This document shows, piece after piece, positions 32,777 through 42,132 of a DNA stretch of 64,000 nucleotides. The stretch comes from Caldilineaceae bacterium (GTDB lineage Bacteria; Chloroflexota; Anaerolineae; Caldilineales; Caldilineaceae), in contig JAHBVH010000010.1 in assembly GCA_019637645.1 (NCBI GenBank), positions 71,511 to 135,510 of the forward strand, in the 5' to 3' direction. Numbering within the stretch: the stretch's first letter is position 1; every line of letters begins with the position of its first letter. Position numbers and translations under genes: made by a program. The notes under the pieces were generated by a model. The model was not told where the DNA came from. It did no database searches and worked only from the letters and a program-made list of their open reading frames with translations.

Positions 32777-34036
32777 TCATTTTTCGTCTAGGCTCAAGAG
32801 CCGAATGAGGAGCAGGGCCGCATCAAATTGTCGATCCGCGGTTTGCCAAAGCTGCTCAGCCGTCATTTCGTCCAAGGCGGCGGCATCGAGTAAAGCGGCT
32901 ACGGCTGGTTGCGTGACTTGAATGGTGGGCTGAATGCCTTGGTCTTTAATGAGATGCATTTGGGGTGTCAGCCAGTTTGTCACACCGAGCCGCAGCACTG
33001 AGCCATCACTGAGGGTGAAAGGTTGGAGGACGGTGCCTGTCCCGAGGGTGGTGGCGCCGACGAGTTGGGCCCGCTCATTTTCTTGTAGCGCACCGGCTAG
33101 GATTTCGGCGGCGCTGGCCGAGCCTTGATTCACGAGAACGACCAAGGGAAACTCCCGGGCAAGGCCATTGCCAACCGATTTATGCGTCGTAATCACCCCT
33201 TTGGCATCACGTTCGTGCAAAATCACTTGCCCACTGGGTAAAAATTGGGCGCCCACGCGAATTGCTTCGTGCAGGTATCCTCCTGGATTGTTGCGTAAGT
33301 CTAAGACAATTCCCCGCACCGCACGGCCATGGGCCGCTTCGGCCCGAATGGCCCGTAAGGCACGCATTAATTCAAAGTTCGTATCTCCCGCAAATTGAGT
33401 AATTTGAAGATAAGCAATCTCGGTTCCTGGAATCCGAGTCCAGACAACACTATCCAACTCAATGCGCCCCCGGATTACCATAATGTCAACCGGTTCTTCT
33501 GCTTCTGGATGAAGGATCGTCAAAACGACTGGGGTGCCGACTGGTCCGCGTACCCGTTGAATGACTTCCCATTCAGGAATATCGGCAATGGGTGTTCCGT
33601 CAATGGCGAGTACGACATCACCGGCTAAGATCCCGGCAGCTTCCGCTGGTGAACCACGAATCGGCGCTACAATCGTAAACTGTCCATTCTCCGTTGTGAC
33701 ATGGGCCCCAATGCCTTCAAAGGAGCCTTCCAGCGCGTCCTGCTGAAGTTTGGCTGTTTCTGGATCAAAGAAGGCGGTATGATTGGTATCGCCTAAGGTA
33801 GCTAGCATCCCTTGGATTGCGCCGTAGGTCATCCGCTGAAAGTCAAGCTTGTCTTGGTCGACAAAGTTCGTCAGCACAATGTCCCAGGCTTCCCAAAAGA
33901 GCGCAAACTCGGGGGGCGCCTCGGCCGCCCAAACGGGACGAACAAACCATCCGGTAATGTTGCCAATCCCAAAGGCAAGGATGACAACGGTAGCATAAGC
34001 AAATTGTCGTATGTTTCTTCTAATCCCTACTATCAT
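32777..34036 (-). CDS. S41 family C-terminal-processing-like protease, no. 1
   Basis: A 419-residue exported or membrane-anchored protein of the CtpA family. ATG 34036 follows AAGGAAG; a longer frame reaches upstream without a site. An N-terminal hydrophobic segment ([17 protein letters not shown]) is followed by a helical region and a PDZ domain (about 95-180). The S41 domain has [15 protein letters not shown] and [10 protein letters not shown], with the nucleophile Ser308. The residue 25 positions later, which is the catalytic Lys in Ctp proteins, is Thr333 in TLGTGTVLQ. So the classic Ser-Lys dyad is not complete. The same change occurs in the paralogue at 52080. It may use another base or be a pseudoprotease. 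It is convergent with nadD. Confidence 0.85.
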   Translation of the reverse strand: MIVGIRRNIRQFAYATVVILAFGIGNITGWFVRPVWAAEAPPEFALFWEAWDIVLTNFVDQDKLDFQRMTYGAIQGMLATLGDTNHTAFFDPETAKLQQDALEGSFEGIGAHVTTENGQFTIVAPIRGSPAEAAGILAGDVVLAIDGTPIADIPEWEVIQRVRGPVGTPVVLTILHPEAEEPVDIMVIRGRIELDSVVWTRIPGTEIAYLQITQFAGDTNFELMRALRAIRAEAAHGRAVRGIVLDLRNNPGGYLHEAIRVGAQFLPSGQVILHERDAKGVITTHKSVGNGLAREFPLVVLVNQGSASAAEILAGALQENERAQLVGATTLGTGTVLQPFTLSDGSVLRLGVTNWLTPQMHLIKDQGIQPTIQVTQPAVAALLDAAALDEMTAEQLWQTADRQFDAALLLIRLLSLDEK

Positions 34037-34078
34037 TTGTTTCTTCCTTAAATCTGACTTATTATAAATCTGTAACAA

Positions 34079-34782
34079 TCTAGTAAGATAATTTCGTATA
34101 TAGCACTGTTATAATCTAAACAAAACCGTAAACGAACGCAACGTTTCTGTACGAGTGCTAAGCTGGTCATAAGGCAGCACAACCCTAGAACAGCAAGAAA
34201 AGTGGCGAGCAATGCGAAGGTAACCTCGGCATTGACAGGTGCTGGGGATAGTAATGGCCTTATCTTCCCGGCAAATGTTGTAGTTTTTTAGTGTAAAACT
34301 GTAATGTAATTGATAATATAAATCGTTTCTATGCAGTGTAAGCTAGCGTCTAGATTAGAAATGCAAGTGGCCCTACATCTACTGCTTTCTTAGGTAAGTT
34401 GCATATTTTTATTGTAAATCGTATGCTAGGCTAGCGGGAATTCAGCAAAAGTCCTTTCGAGAGTGTTGTGCCAAAATCCGTTAAGTCTGTAGGCTGGATT
34501 TGTAGAATTGGGAGACACCAACCGCTTTTTTATACTTTTTTCTTAATTTACTAGGCAATCAACCTTTCGATTAGTTTGTCAGCTTACTATTTTACTTGCT
34601 ATTTGCAAGCAGAGTGACATAAATTAGAAAAAGACATGGCAAAGCTAACCCTCTCCTTTTCTCTAGTTGAACCGGGCCGATAGTCGTAGTAAAGAAACGT
34701 CGTAAAGAAACGATGAACATTCAGGGTAGCGGTCTAGCTTTCAACCTAGCCAAAAGTTAATCTAGCAAAAAGGGAGTCTGTA
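34079..34782. other. AT-rich gene-free stretch upstream of the response regulator
   Basis: About 700 bp, much richer in A and T than its neighbours, with no coding frame I trust. TGTAAGCTAG (near 34338) also occurs at 18814. At 34690-34712, TAAAGAAACG is repeated 13 bp apart. A purine-rich AAAAAGGGAG ribosome site precedes the regulator start. It could hold a long leader, a small RNA or multiple regulator binding sites. Confidence 0.45.
34690..34712 (+). promoter_or_regulatory. TAAAGAAACG direct repeat, possible regulator site
   Basis: Two copies of TAAAGAAACG at 34690-34699 and 34703-34712, spaced 13 bp start to start, about 70 bp before the OmpR-type regulator. Direct repeats near helical phase are typical of OmpR/PhoB-class binding sites, so autoregulation is possible. 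Confidence 0.35.
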
Positions 34783-35526
34783 ATGAGTGAACAACAAACC
34801 GTAACCAGCGCAAACGATCCAAAGCGCATTCTGGTGGTTGATGATGCGGCTGATACCCGGCTGATGCTCAACCTGCGCTTGCAACGCGAAGGCTATACCG
34901 TTTACGCAGCTGGTAGTGGTACCGAAGCGCTCGAAATTGTCCAGCAGGAAGGTCTGCCCCACCTCGTCATTTTGGATATAATGATGCCTGGAATGGATGG
35001 TTTTGCCGTAGCTGCCGAGCTGCGCCGCATGGGTGATATTCCGATCATCTTCTTATCGGCCCTTTCGGACACCAACACCAAGGTCGAGGGGTTAAACCGC
35101 TATGCCGAGGATTATATTACCAAGCCCTTTGCCTTCTCCGAACTGCTGGCGCGCGTCCGGCGTGTGCTGCTACGTGTGGCCTCCGACCAAGTGGTGGACC
35201 CCGAATTGGTGATTGATGACCACCTGCGCATTAACTTTGCCCAGCAATATGCCGTGGTGGACAATGATCAGATCATGCTGACTCCCACGGAGAATCGGTT
35301 AATGCACATTCTGTATAACAACCGCGGCCGGGTCCTTTCGCCGGGCTTCCTCCTGGCCAAAGCTTGGGATCCCGTGCGCAAGGGGACGGTCGAATCGCTC
35401 TGGGTGCATGTGCGTCGGCTACGCAGCAAGATCGAGCCCGATCCGGATAATCCCCGCTACGTTGTCACGGTCCGCGGCCAAGGGTATTGTCTGCCCCAAC
35501 GGCATAACATGGAGACGCTGCGCTAA
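34783..35526 (+). CDS. OmpR/PhoB-family response regulator (orphan)
   Basis: A 247-residue two-component response regulator. The REC domain (about 13-125) has [12 protein letters not shown], phospho-Asp in [12 protein letters not shown], Ser in FLSALSD and Lys in [11 protein letters not shown]. The winged-helix domain (about 145-242) has [26 protein letters not shown] and [11 protein letters not shown], the typical recognition-helix and wing sequence. AAAAAGGGAG precedes the ATG. No histidine kinase is adjacent, so it is an orphan; the only kinase in the window is the hybrid at 10290, which has its own REC and HPt domains. Confidence 0.92.
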   Translation: MSEQQTVTSANDPKRILVVDDAADTRLMLNLRLQREGYTVYAAGSGTEALEIVQQEGLPHLVILDIMMPGMDGFAVAAELRRMGDIPIIFLSALSDTNTKVEGLNRYAEDYITKPFAFSELLARVRRVLLRVASDQVVDPELVIDDHLRINFAQQYAVVDNDQIMLTPTENRLMHILYNNRGRVLSPGFLLAKAWDPVRKGTVESLWVHVRRLRSKIEPDPDNPRYVVTVRGQGYCLPQRHNMETLR

Positions 35527-35647
35527 ACGCAAAGCGCAGTTAGTTACAGACACTTGTATACCTTTGGGCTTGGTTGACGACAGATGCTTACGCTGATTTG
35601 GCAAGAGCAGTGCAGTGCAAGGATGTCTTAGGTAAGACGAGTTGCAC

Positions 35648-35682
35648 CAGACCTGACAGGTTTTCCAAACCTGTCAGGTCTG
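35648..35682. repeat. REP-like palindrome, copy 2
   Basis: A perfect 16-bp inverted repeat CAGACCTGACAGGTTT/complement with a 3-nt loop TCC, identical in the arms to copy 1 at 2112 plus one base. It sits between the convergent response regulator and glycosyltransferase genes, 120 bp after one stop and 20 bp from the other. It might act as a shared terminator. Confidence 0.8.
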
Positions 35683-35701
35683 ACGCCGTCGCACGGTGTC
35701 C

Positions 35702-36928
35702 TCATCGTGTGAACCGCTCATCGCTTTCGTTGTCATCTGGGTCGGATTCCTGTGCAAGGGGTGAATGTCGCTGGGGTGGCGCACGGAGTTCGAGTAACTC
35801 GGCAATGGATTGGACGATTTGCAACGTTGCTTGGGGTTTCCCCAATGCACGCGCACGCTGGGTCATTTGTGCCAATTGGCTAGGGTCATCGAAAAATAAA
35901 CGCCGGACGAGCGCCGCAATTTCATCTGGCGTTTTGCCATAGAAGCCAACTTCGTTCTCTAATACATAGGGAATATTGCCCTCTTCTTGGCCAGGAATAA
36001 ACCCACTGAGGATGATGGGCAACCCACTAATGAGCGCCTCCGCAATCGTCCCCGGCCCAGCTTTGGTGACAATACAGTCACAGGCGGCCATCCATTCTGG
36101 CATGTTCTCGACAAAGCCATGGATCATCGCCGGGATTGCCCATTTTTGTTGGGTGAGGCGCTGACGCAAGCGCTGATTACGCCCGCAGACCACCACCATC
36201 TGCCCAACGGGCCGCCCGTCTTGGTACAAAGCTTCGTTAAGCTTATGGGCAATGGCCTCTACCGGGCCAACGCCTTCCCCACCACTAACCACCAATACTG
36301 TGGGTAACTCCCTTTGCAAGCCCAAATGTCGCCGCAACTCAGTATCCCCTTGCGGTGGATTGGCAAAGGCTGGTCGCACAGGGAGGCCATAGCGATAGAG
36401 TTGCTTGGCGCGCAATCCCACCCGTCGCGCAAGATAATAGGCTTCTTCGCTGGCAACATAGCAGGCATCTACGTCTGGATGAAACCAAAGGGGATGGGCC
36501 GTGGCTAGGTCGGTAACAACTGTGACAAAGGGGGTCCTGCGTTTCATCTGATTGAGCGCGTAGAGGGTGAATTCTTGGACAAGGGGATGAACGGAGATAA
36601 TCAGATCGGGCTGAAAAGTGGTAAAGGTTTGGATGACTGAATCACACCCGAGCCGCGCCACAATCGTCGAGAGCCGCCGGATCGACATTGGATGATTGCC
36701 AGTCATCCACAGCAGTTTCCAAAGCCAAGCCGCTTCATTGACCAGAAATGAATAGCTATTGGGCAGCATATTCAGCGGACGCGGCAAATGATCGATGAGT
36801 AGATCGATAATATCAACCTGGAAGCGCTCCCCATACATCTGCACAAATCCAGCTTTTAGCGCTTCGGCGCTGGCGCGATGACCGCCCCCCGTATTGCTCA
36901 TCAAAATCAGGATTCGTTGTGGCCGCAT
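35702..36928 (-). CDS. MGDG-synthase/UgtP-like glycolipid glycosyltransferase
   Basis: A 408-residue GT28-type enzyme. It begins RILILMSNTGGGHRASAEAL, the donor-side loop shared by plant MGD1 and bacterial UgtP, which build mono- or diglycosyl-diacylglycerol. The C-terminal domain shows VLVVSGGEGVGP, VTKAGPGTIAEALISGLPIIL and GFIPGQEEGNIPYV, the sugar-nucleotide binding signature. No signal peptide is seen; members are peripheral inner-membrane enzymes. It probably makes glycolipids for the membrane and closes the envelope cluster on the minus strand. The acceptor (diacylglycerol) is inference from the family. The acidic C-terminal tail (about 25 residues) is not conserved. Confidence 0.85.
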   Translation of the reverse strand: MRPQRILILMSNTGGGHRASAEALKAGFVQMYGERFQVDIIDLLIDHLPRPLNMLPNSYSFLVNEAAWLWKLLWMTGNHPMSIRRLSTIVARLGCDSVIQTFTTFQPDLIISVHPLVQEFTLYALNQMKRRTPFVTVVTDLATAHPLWFHPDVDACYVASEEAYYLARRVGLRAKQLYRYGLPVRPAFANPPQGDTELRRHLGLQRELPTVLVVSGGEGVGPVEAIAHKLNEALYQDGRPVGQMVVVCGRNQRLRQRLTQQKWAIPAMIHGFVENMPEWMAACDCIVTKAGPGTIAEALISGLPIILSGFIPGQEEGNIPYVLENEVGFYGKTPDEIAALVRRLFFDDPSQLAQMTQRARALGKPQATLQIVQSIAELLELRAPPQRHSPLAQESDPDDNESDERFTR

Positions 36929-37055
36929 AGGGTCTCAATTTCGCTAGCCAGCCCACCCCATTGGCTCCTTCTGCAACGCTGGCCCCGCAATAGGGGGGAA
37001 TATGGTCGCGTGATTCGAAGCGGACGCCAGCTAGGCAACAGGAGGGCTGTACAGG

Positions 37056-38582
37056 TTAATAAGCGCCACGTCCCTGAAATACTGCGGGGATCGAACGCAA
37101 CAGAATATGTAGATCGAGGGCTAGGCTCCAGTTTTCGACATAATAGATATCGAGCAAAACCATCTCATCAAAGGTGAGGTCACTCCGCCCACTCACTTGC
37201 CAGAGGCCCGTAATCCCCGGGCTGACGCTCAGCCGCTTCTTGTGCCATTCTTGATATTGTTCTACTTCATGGGGCAGATTGGGGCGCGGCCCCACCCAGC
37301 TCATTTCACCCCGCAGCACATTATAGAGTTGGGGCAACTCATCCAAGCTATAGCGCCGCAGCCAGCGCCCGACGCGTGTCTGGCGCGGATCATTGCGTAC
37401 TTTGAAGAGGGGGCCGGTCGCCTCGTTTCGGTTGGTCAACGTGTTGCGCAATTCATCGGCATCCGTTACCATAGACCGGAATTTGTAACAAGTAAAGGCT
37501 TTGCCATTCTTCCCAATGCGCGTTTGCCGGTAGATCACCGGCCCTGCCGAATCCAACCGAATCGCCAGCGCGATCAAACCGAGCAGCGGTAAACTGAGCA
37601 GCCCTGCTAGGATCGTCGCAACGAGATCCACCGCACGCTTTACAATCAAATTCCAGCCCTGAATGGAGAGGGCACGCGTCCCCAGCAGCGGAATCCCATC
37701 GATCTCTTCAACTTCTAGCTGATGTTTGGTCAGTTGAAAGACATCGGGTACGATCTGCGCGCGAATTTGTTGTCGTTCACACATATAGAGCAAGCGTTGG
37801 ATCATGCGATGACTTTGCCAGGGCAGACAGATAATCACATGGTCAATCGCATGCTGTGTCACCACTTCTTGGCAATTCTCGAGAGGGCCGAGCGCTTTAA
37901 AGGGACCAATATCAGTTTGCCCCTTGGTCACATTATCATCCAAAAAACCAACCACTTGATAGCCTAACTCTGGCCGCGCCATGACCGTGCGCATGACCAT
38001 CCGCCCTACATCCCCCGCACCAATTAAGAGCACCCTCTTTACGCCAATGCCATATTGGCGTAAATACAAGCGCGCCCCGACAATGAGCAACCGGCTGAGA
38101 CCCAGCAGGCAGGTAATTAAAATGGCCGTATAGAGAAAGAGCAACCGACTATAAGAAAGGGGCTGATAGACGAGATTGATCCCACTGAGGATGACCACCG
38201 CCAATGTCGTCGCCGTACCGATCACATAGGTTTCCTCGATCACGCTGCGCCCAACCTTATAGGGGTAGACATGCGAGAAGCGAAACGAGAGGAGACAAAC
38301 AACCACCAATAAAGAGGCAAAGATCCAATACGCTTGAATCCCCACTTGGTTGGCCGGATCGACCTGCCGACCAATCTGCCAGACATAGCGCATGATATAG
38401 GCACCGCCAAACGCTACCAAGATCAAGAGCAGATCCGAGGCCAGCAAAAGGATGGGCCAATGGGCTGGATGGACCAACCGCACCAAGCCGGCTAGTCGAC
38501 TATCCCGTTTATAAGCTACGGCACGTTTGGTCGGGGCCGTAACCGAAGAGGTTGGAAAATTCAAATTATTCAATGTAGCCAT
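37056..38582 (-). CDS. polyprenyl glycosylphosphotransferase (WcaJ/exopolysaccharide initiation)
   Basis: A 508-residue inner-membrane enzyme that moves a sugar-1-phosphate from a nucleotide sugar to undecaprenyl phosphate, the first step of capsule or exopolysaccharide synthesis. It has four N-terminal membrane segments (e.g. PILLLASDLLLILVAFGGAYI). A CoA-binding-like Rossmann domain follows (VLLIGAGDVGRMVM). Then a re-entrant or fifth segment (LVATILAGLLSLPLLGLIA) leads to the catalytic domain with YRQTRIGKNGKAFTCYKFRS, SLDELPQLYNVLRGEMS, GPRP and GITGLWQVSGRSD. The length is normal. It heads the last two genes of the envelope cluster and is followed 127 bp later by the MGDG-synthase-like gene. 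Confidence 0.93.
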   Translation of the reverse strand: MATLNNLNFPTSSVTAPTKRAVAYKRDSRLAGLVRLVHPAHWPILLLASDLLLILVAFGGAYIMRYVWQIGRQVDPANQVGIQAYWIFASLLVVVCLLSFRFSHVYPYKVGRSVIEETYVIGTATTLAVVILSGINLVYQPLSYSRLLFLYTAILITCLLGLSRLLIVGARLYLRQYGIGVKRVLLIGAGDVGRMVMRTVMARPELGYQVVGFLDDNVTKGQTDIGPFKALGPLENCQEVVTQHAIDHVIICLPWQSHRMIQRLLYMCERQQIRAQIVPDVFQLTKHQLEVEEIDGIPLLGTRALSIQGWNLIVKRAVDLVATILAGLLSLPLLGLIALAIRLDSAGPVIYRQTRIGKNGKAFTCYKFRSMVTDADELRNTLTNRNEATGPLFKVRNDPRQTRVGRWLRRYSLDELPQLYNVLRGEMSWVGPRPNLPHEVEQYQEWHKKRLSVSPGITGLWQVSGRSDLTFDEMVLLDIYYVENWSLALDLHILLRSIPAVFQGRGAY

Positions 38583-38786
38583 GAGTTTCTATGTCCTTGT
38601 CTGACGTCCCATTGTTGGCAACGACTGTCATAAAAGGCACCACACAAGGGTCCGCCGCGCGATGGTAAGAAGGGGCTACCACGCTCTGCTACAACTGCAG
38701 TAGCGCAACGATCGGACCAGGGAATTTCAGGCCAGCTTCATTTTGCGTCTTAGTCTACCATATCTATGCGTAAAACATAATCCCAA

Positions 38787-39926
38787 CTACAACAGTGTTC
38801 GGTACAATTCCACGGTCTGTTGTGCGGTTCGCTGCCAGGAGAATTGCTGGGCCCTTGTTAGACCGGCCCGCCGCAGATCCGCGCGGAGCGTAGCATCGCC
38901 GGTGAACTGGTGCAAGCAGTGCACCAAGGCCCCTTCGTCTTGGGCTGGAAAGATCAACGCACTCTCCCCGGCCACTTCGACCAAACTCCCCGTGTCGCTA
39001 CAGATCACCGGAACCCCGCACGCCATGGCCTCTAATACCGGTAGCCCAAAGCCTTCAAAGAGACTAGGATAGAGGAAAAGTTCCGCCGCGCGATACCAAT
39101 CGGGCAATTCTTCGACCGGCACGTAGCCCGAGAAAAGAACAACCTCTTGCAACTGTAACTCCGTCACCAAGGCAAAGATCTGCTCATAGAACCACCCCTT
39201 GGCCCCAGCAATCACCAGGGCTACCGCACGATTTTCGGGCGTTGTCTGGGCGCGCCACTGGGCAAACGCGCGGATCAATAGCGGCAGATTTTTACGCGGT
39301 TCCAGCGTACCCAAAAAGAGAAAAAAACGTGCGGGCAGGGCGCGCCGTTGCCGGAAGGCCGCCACCGCGGAAGCGGGCGCGGGCGTAAATTCCTCGCTCA
39401 CCCCATTGTAAATCACACTGATCTTCTGGGCATCGACCTGCCAAAAGTGCTGGAGATCATCGGCTGTTTGGCGGCTGACCGCAATGACATGGCGGGCTTT
39501 GGCTACGCTCGCACGACAAAGTTGGCTGAGATACCAGCGCTTGGCCCCGCGAAACTTCTCGGGCAGGCGCAAAAAGCTGAGATCATGGACCGTGACAATG
39601 CCAGGTGCCGCCGTGGCAAGGGGTAGCACATTCACCAAGCCGTGGACCCAATCCGGCGGCTGCTGTTGCAGAGACCAGGGGAATACAGTCTGCTCCCAAA
39701 GAATACGGACAAGCGGCTGATGTAACGGCCAACGGCTCGACTGCTGGATCACACCTGGTAATGGGCGGCGTGGGCCGTTGACAAAGGCGGTCAATTGCAG
39801 ATCAGCGGTCGCTGCGGTCGCGATCTGACCGAGCTGTGCCAGGAGCTGTTGACAGTAGACACTGACCCCGGCCCCGCGATAGCTTTGGCTGGTATTTAAA
39901 AGCTGGGCATTGAGCGCAATCTGCAC
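38787..39926 (-). CDS. GT4 family glycosyltransferase (no. 1 of envelope cluster)
   Basis: A 379-residue GT-B glycosyltransferase. GTG 39926 follows AGGAAG. N-terminal features are YRGAGVSVYCQQLL and TVHDLSFLRLPEKF, typical of mannosyl- or glucosyl-transferases that extend lipid-linked glycans. The C-terminal family-4 motif is PSLFEGFGLPVLEAMACGVP, with Glu residues at the first and eighth positions (ExxxxxxxE), preceded by GTLEPRKNLPLLIRAF. It has no membrane segment and is probably membrane-associated. It starts 17 bp after the stop of the next glycosyltransferase. The donor sugar is unknown. Confidence 0.9.
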   Translation of the reverse strand: MQIALNAQLLNTSQSYRGAGVSVYCQQLLAQLGQIATAATADLQLTAFVNGPRRPLPGVIQQSSRWPLHQPLVRILWEQTVFPWSLQQQPPDWVHGLVNVLPLATAAPGIVTVHDLSFLRLPEKFRGAKRWYLSQLCRASVAKARHVIAVSRQTADDLQHFWQVDAQKISVIYNGVSEEFTPAPASAVAAFRQRRALPARFFLFLGTLEPRKNLPLLIRAFAQWRAQTTPENRAVALVIAGAKGWFYEQIFALVTELQLQEVVLFSGYVPVEELPDWYRAAELFLYPSLFEGFGLPVLEAMACGVPVICSDTGSLVEVAGESALIFPAQDEGALVHCLHQFTGDATLRADLRRAGLTRAQQFSWQRTAQQTVELYRTLL

Positions 39927-39942
39927 GCCGGCTACTTCCTTC

Positions 39943-41067
39943 CTAGGGCTGGCGCGCGCCCAGTTGGGCGTAAACTGCCAGGGTTTGTTGGGCGATTGCA
40001 GCCATGGTATAGCGTTCTAATACCCGTTGCCGCCCCGCTTCGCCTAGTTGAACTCGCTGCGCCCGTTGGGTAAGCAAGCTTTGCAGCGCGCGGTGGAGCG
40101 CCGCTTCATCGCCTTCGGGGAAGACCCAACCGGCCTCGCCAATGACATTGGGAATTTCGCCGCTGTCGCTCCCAATAACAGCAACACCACAAGCCATCGC
40201 TTCGGTTAACACGCGGCCAAATTGTTCTTTCCAGTTGGGTAAAGTCCGGCTGGGCAGCACCAGGACATCCAAACGCTGATAAAAGCTCGGCATGGCGTCA
40301 CTGTCTAATAGACCAACCCAGGTGATCTTCTCGCTGATTTGGCGTGTGGCCGCCAGTTGACGAAGTTCGGCCTCTGCCGCGCCTTGCCCGGCGAGCTGCA
40401 ACTGCCAATCACCCACGAGGCCAGTACAAGCTTGTAACAGCAGGTCTACCCCTTTTTCGGGTAATAGCCCGCCCGCATAGCCGATCTGGAGTGGGGTTGT
40501 ATTCGTGGTGAGTGGCGTCGCCTTGGGCACAAACATAGCAGGGTCCACCCCAAATTGGGGGATCACCACCGTTGTCCCACCATAGCCCTTTTGCTGCAAC
40601 ACTTGGGCCGCGGCTTGATTCCCCGCAATAGCAATCGGACTATAGCGATAGCACTGGCGTTCAAACCAGCGAAAGGGCCAGGGGTAGCGCCGGTTGAGAT
40701 TTTGCCAGGTGAAAAAGGTGCCTGCGGCACCTACACGCCGCGCGGCGCGGAGACCCAGCCAAGTTGCCAAATTATAGGGCTCTTCATCGAAATGAACGAC
40801 CTGGGGACGGATGGTTGCGAGGGCCTGCCCGAGGGTCGGGTAATGGTGGAGATGGTAATTGCCATTCAACCGCAGAGGGATGATCTGGAGTTGGTAGCCT
40901 TCGGTGTGGCGCGGCTGCGCAACTTGATGACCGCGGCGATCCTGCCAGGATGGCGGAATCAAGACAAAGAGTTCAATCCCTTGTGCTTGCCCCAGCCGGG
41001 CCAGGGCTTCCGCCTTTCGCTGATAGGCGCTGACCACCAGCGCTTTACTCACCATGACGACTCGCAT
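39943..41067 (-). CDS. GT4 family glycosyltransferase (no. 2)
   Basis: A 374-residue GT-B glycosyltransferase. ATG 41067 (MRVVMVSKALVVSAYQRKAEALA) is used; the frame continues 36 bp upstream through the promoter. QIGYAGGLLPEKGVDLLLQA and VLPSRTLPNWKEQFGRVL-type sequence followed by EAMACGVAVIGSDSGEIPNV are the family-4 nucleotide-sugar motifs. It has its own promoter with the -10 box 7 bp before the ATG, so it can be expressed independently of the ABC ATPase gene upstream. It probably adds a sugar to a lipid-linked oligosaccharide in the exopolysaccharide pathway. The donor is unknown. Confidence 0.9.
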   Translation of the reverse strand: MRVVMVSKALVVSAYQRKAEALARLGQAQGIELFVLIPPSWQDRRGHQVAQPRHTEGYQLQIIPLRLNGNYHLHHYPTLGQALATIRPQVVHFDEEPYNLATWLGLRAARRVGAAGTFFTWQNLNRRYPWPFRWFERQCYRYSPIAIAGNQAAAQVLQQKGYGGTTVVIPQFGVDPAMFVPKATPLTTNTTPLQIGYAGGLLPEKGVDLLLQACTGLVGDWQLQLAGQGAAEAELRQLAATRQISEKITWVGLLDSDAMPSFYQRLDVLVLPSRTLPNWKEQFGRVLTEAMACGVAVIGSDSGEIPNVIGEAGWVFPEGDEAALHRALQSLLTQRAQRVQLGEAGRQRVLERYTMAAIAQQTLAVYAQLGARQP

Positions 41068-41074
41068 GCGGGGG

Positions 41075-41103
41075 ATTATAGCGAGAAGCAGAAGGGAGCG
41101 CAA
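41075..41103 (-). promoter_or_regulatory. promoter of GT4 gene (leaderless)
   Basis: On the minus strand: -35 TTGCGC (41103-41098), 17-bp spacer, -10 TATAAT (41080-41075), then 7 bp (CCCCCGC) to the ATG at 41067. No ribosome site lies between, so the transcript should start at or next to the start codon. It overlaps a small spacer after the ABC ATPase stop. Confidence 0.6.
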
Positions 41104-41141
41104 AATAGTGGATAGGAGGGAGCGCGTGAGTTTACATCGAC

Positions 41142-42128
41142 TTACGCCGCATCCAGCAGCCGTTCTTCATAAATGCGCCGGATCGTCGCTTCGATCTCGG
41201 GCTCGCGCACGCTCAGATCGCGAATGCGGTAGCGCTGCGATAGCCGTCCGATCAACTCCGAAGCGGTCAACTCTTGGCGGGCGAATTGGTAGGTCACCCG
41301 TTGATTCTGGTGGGTTGTCACCTCCGCGCCCTCGATACTCACATCGGCATAGTTCTCGGCGAGATCGACCACGAGTTCGCGTTTGCCGCCAAAGCGATCT
41401 TGCAGAGTCTCTAGCTTGCCATCATAGAGCAACTGCCCATGATCGATGATCATGATCCGGCGACAAAGCTTTTCCACATCGGAGAGATCATGCGTTGTCA
41501 GGAGAACAGTGGTGCCGCGTACTTGATTGATATGGGCAATAAACTGGCGGATGCGCTCTTTGGCAACCACATCGAGCCCAATCGTCGGTTCATCCAAAAA
41601 GAGCAGTGCGGGATCATGGAGCATGGCGGCGCAAAGATCAGCGCGCATGCGCTGGCCGAGCGAAAGCGAACGCACGGGCGATTCTAAAAAGGCATCTAGC
41701 TCCAGCAGCGTGCGAAATTCTTGGAGATTCTGCTGAAAGCGCGCCATGGGAATGCGGTAGATATATTGGAGCAATTCCAACGACTCGATCACCGGCAGAT
41801 CCCACCACAAGGTGGTACGTTGGCCGAAGACCGCACCAATATTGGCGACATAGCGCTCCCGATCGCGCCAGGGTACGTAGCCGTTCACCTGTAATGTGCC
41901 ACCCGAAGGAACGAGCAAGCCTGTCAGCATTTTGATGGTCGTTGATTTGCCCGCGCCGTTGGGCCCAAGATAGCCCACCAATTCACCGGCGGGAACGGTG
42001 AAGCTAAGGCCATCAACCGCCCGCACCGTATTGTATTCGCGCACCGCCAGGTTCCGCACCGCACCCCACAAGCCGCGACGGTGCTTACTCACTTGAAAAT
42101 ATTTCTGTAAATTTTCGACGGTGATCAT
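41142..42128 (-). CDS. ABC-2-type transporter ATP-binding protein
   Basis: A 328-residue ABC ATPase of the COG4586 type. ATG 42128 follows AGGAGCAGG; the frame continues upstream into the APH gene but has no site there. Walker A is GPNGAGKSTTIKML, the signature LSLGQRMRADLCAAML (variant LSGGQ), Walker B LLFLDEPTIGLD, and the H-loop TTHDLSD. The C-terminal extension with YRIRDLSVREPEIEATI is common to this type, which normally pairs with two integral-membrane permeases. None is found nearby. The start lies 4 bp after the stop of the APH-like gene, so translation is coupled. Confidence 0.9.
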   Translation of the reverse strand: MITVENLQKYFQVSKHRRGLWGAVRNLAVREYNTVRAVDGLSFTVPAGELVGYLGPNGAGKSTTIKMLTGLLVPSGGTLQVNGYVPWRDRERYVANIGAVFGQRTTLWWDLPVIESLELLQYIYRIPMARFQQNLQEFRTLLELDAFLESPVRSLSLGQRMRADLCAAMLHDPALLFLDEPTIGLDVVAKERIRQFIAHINQVRGTTVLLTTHDLSDVEKLCRRIMIIDHGQLLYDGKLETLQDRFGGKRELVVDLAENYADVSIEGAEVTTHQNQRVTYQFARQELTASELIGRLSQRYRIRDLSVREPEIEATIRRIYEERLLDAA

Positions 42129-42132
42129 GCTG

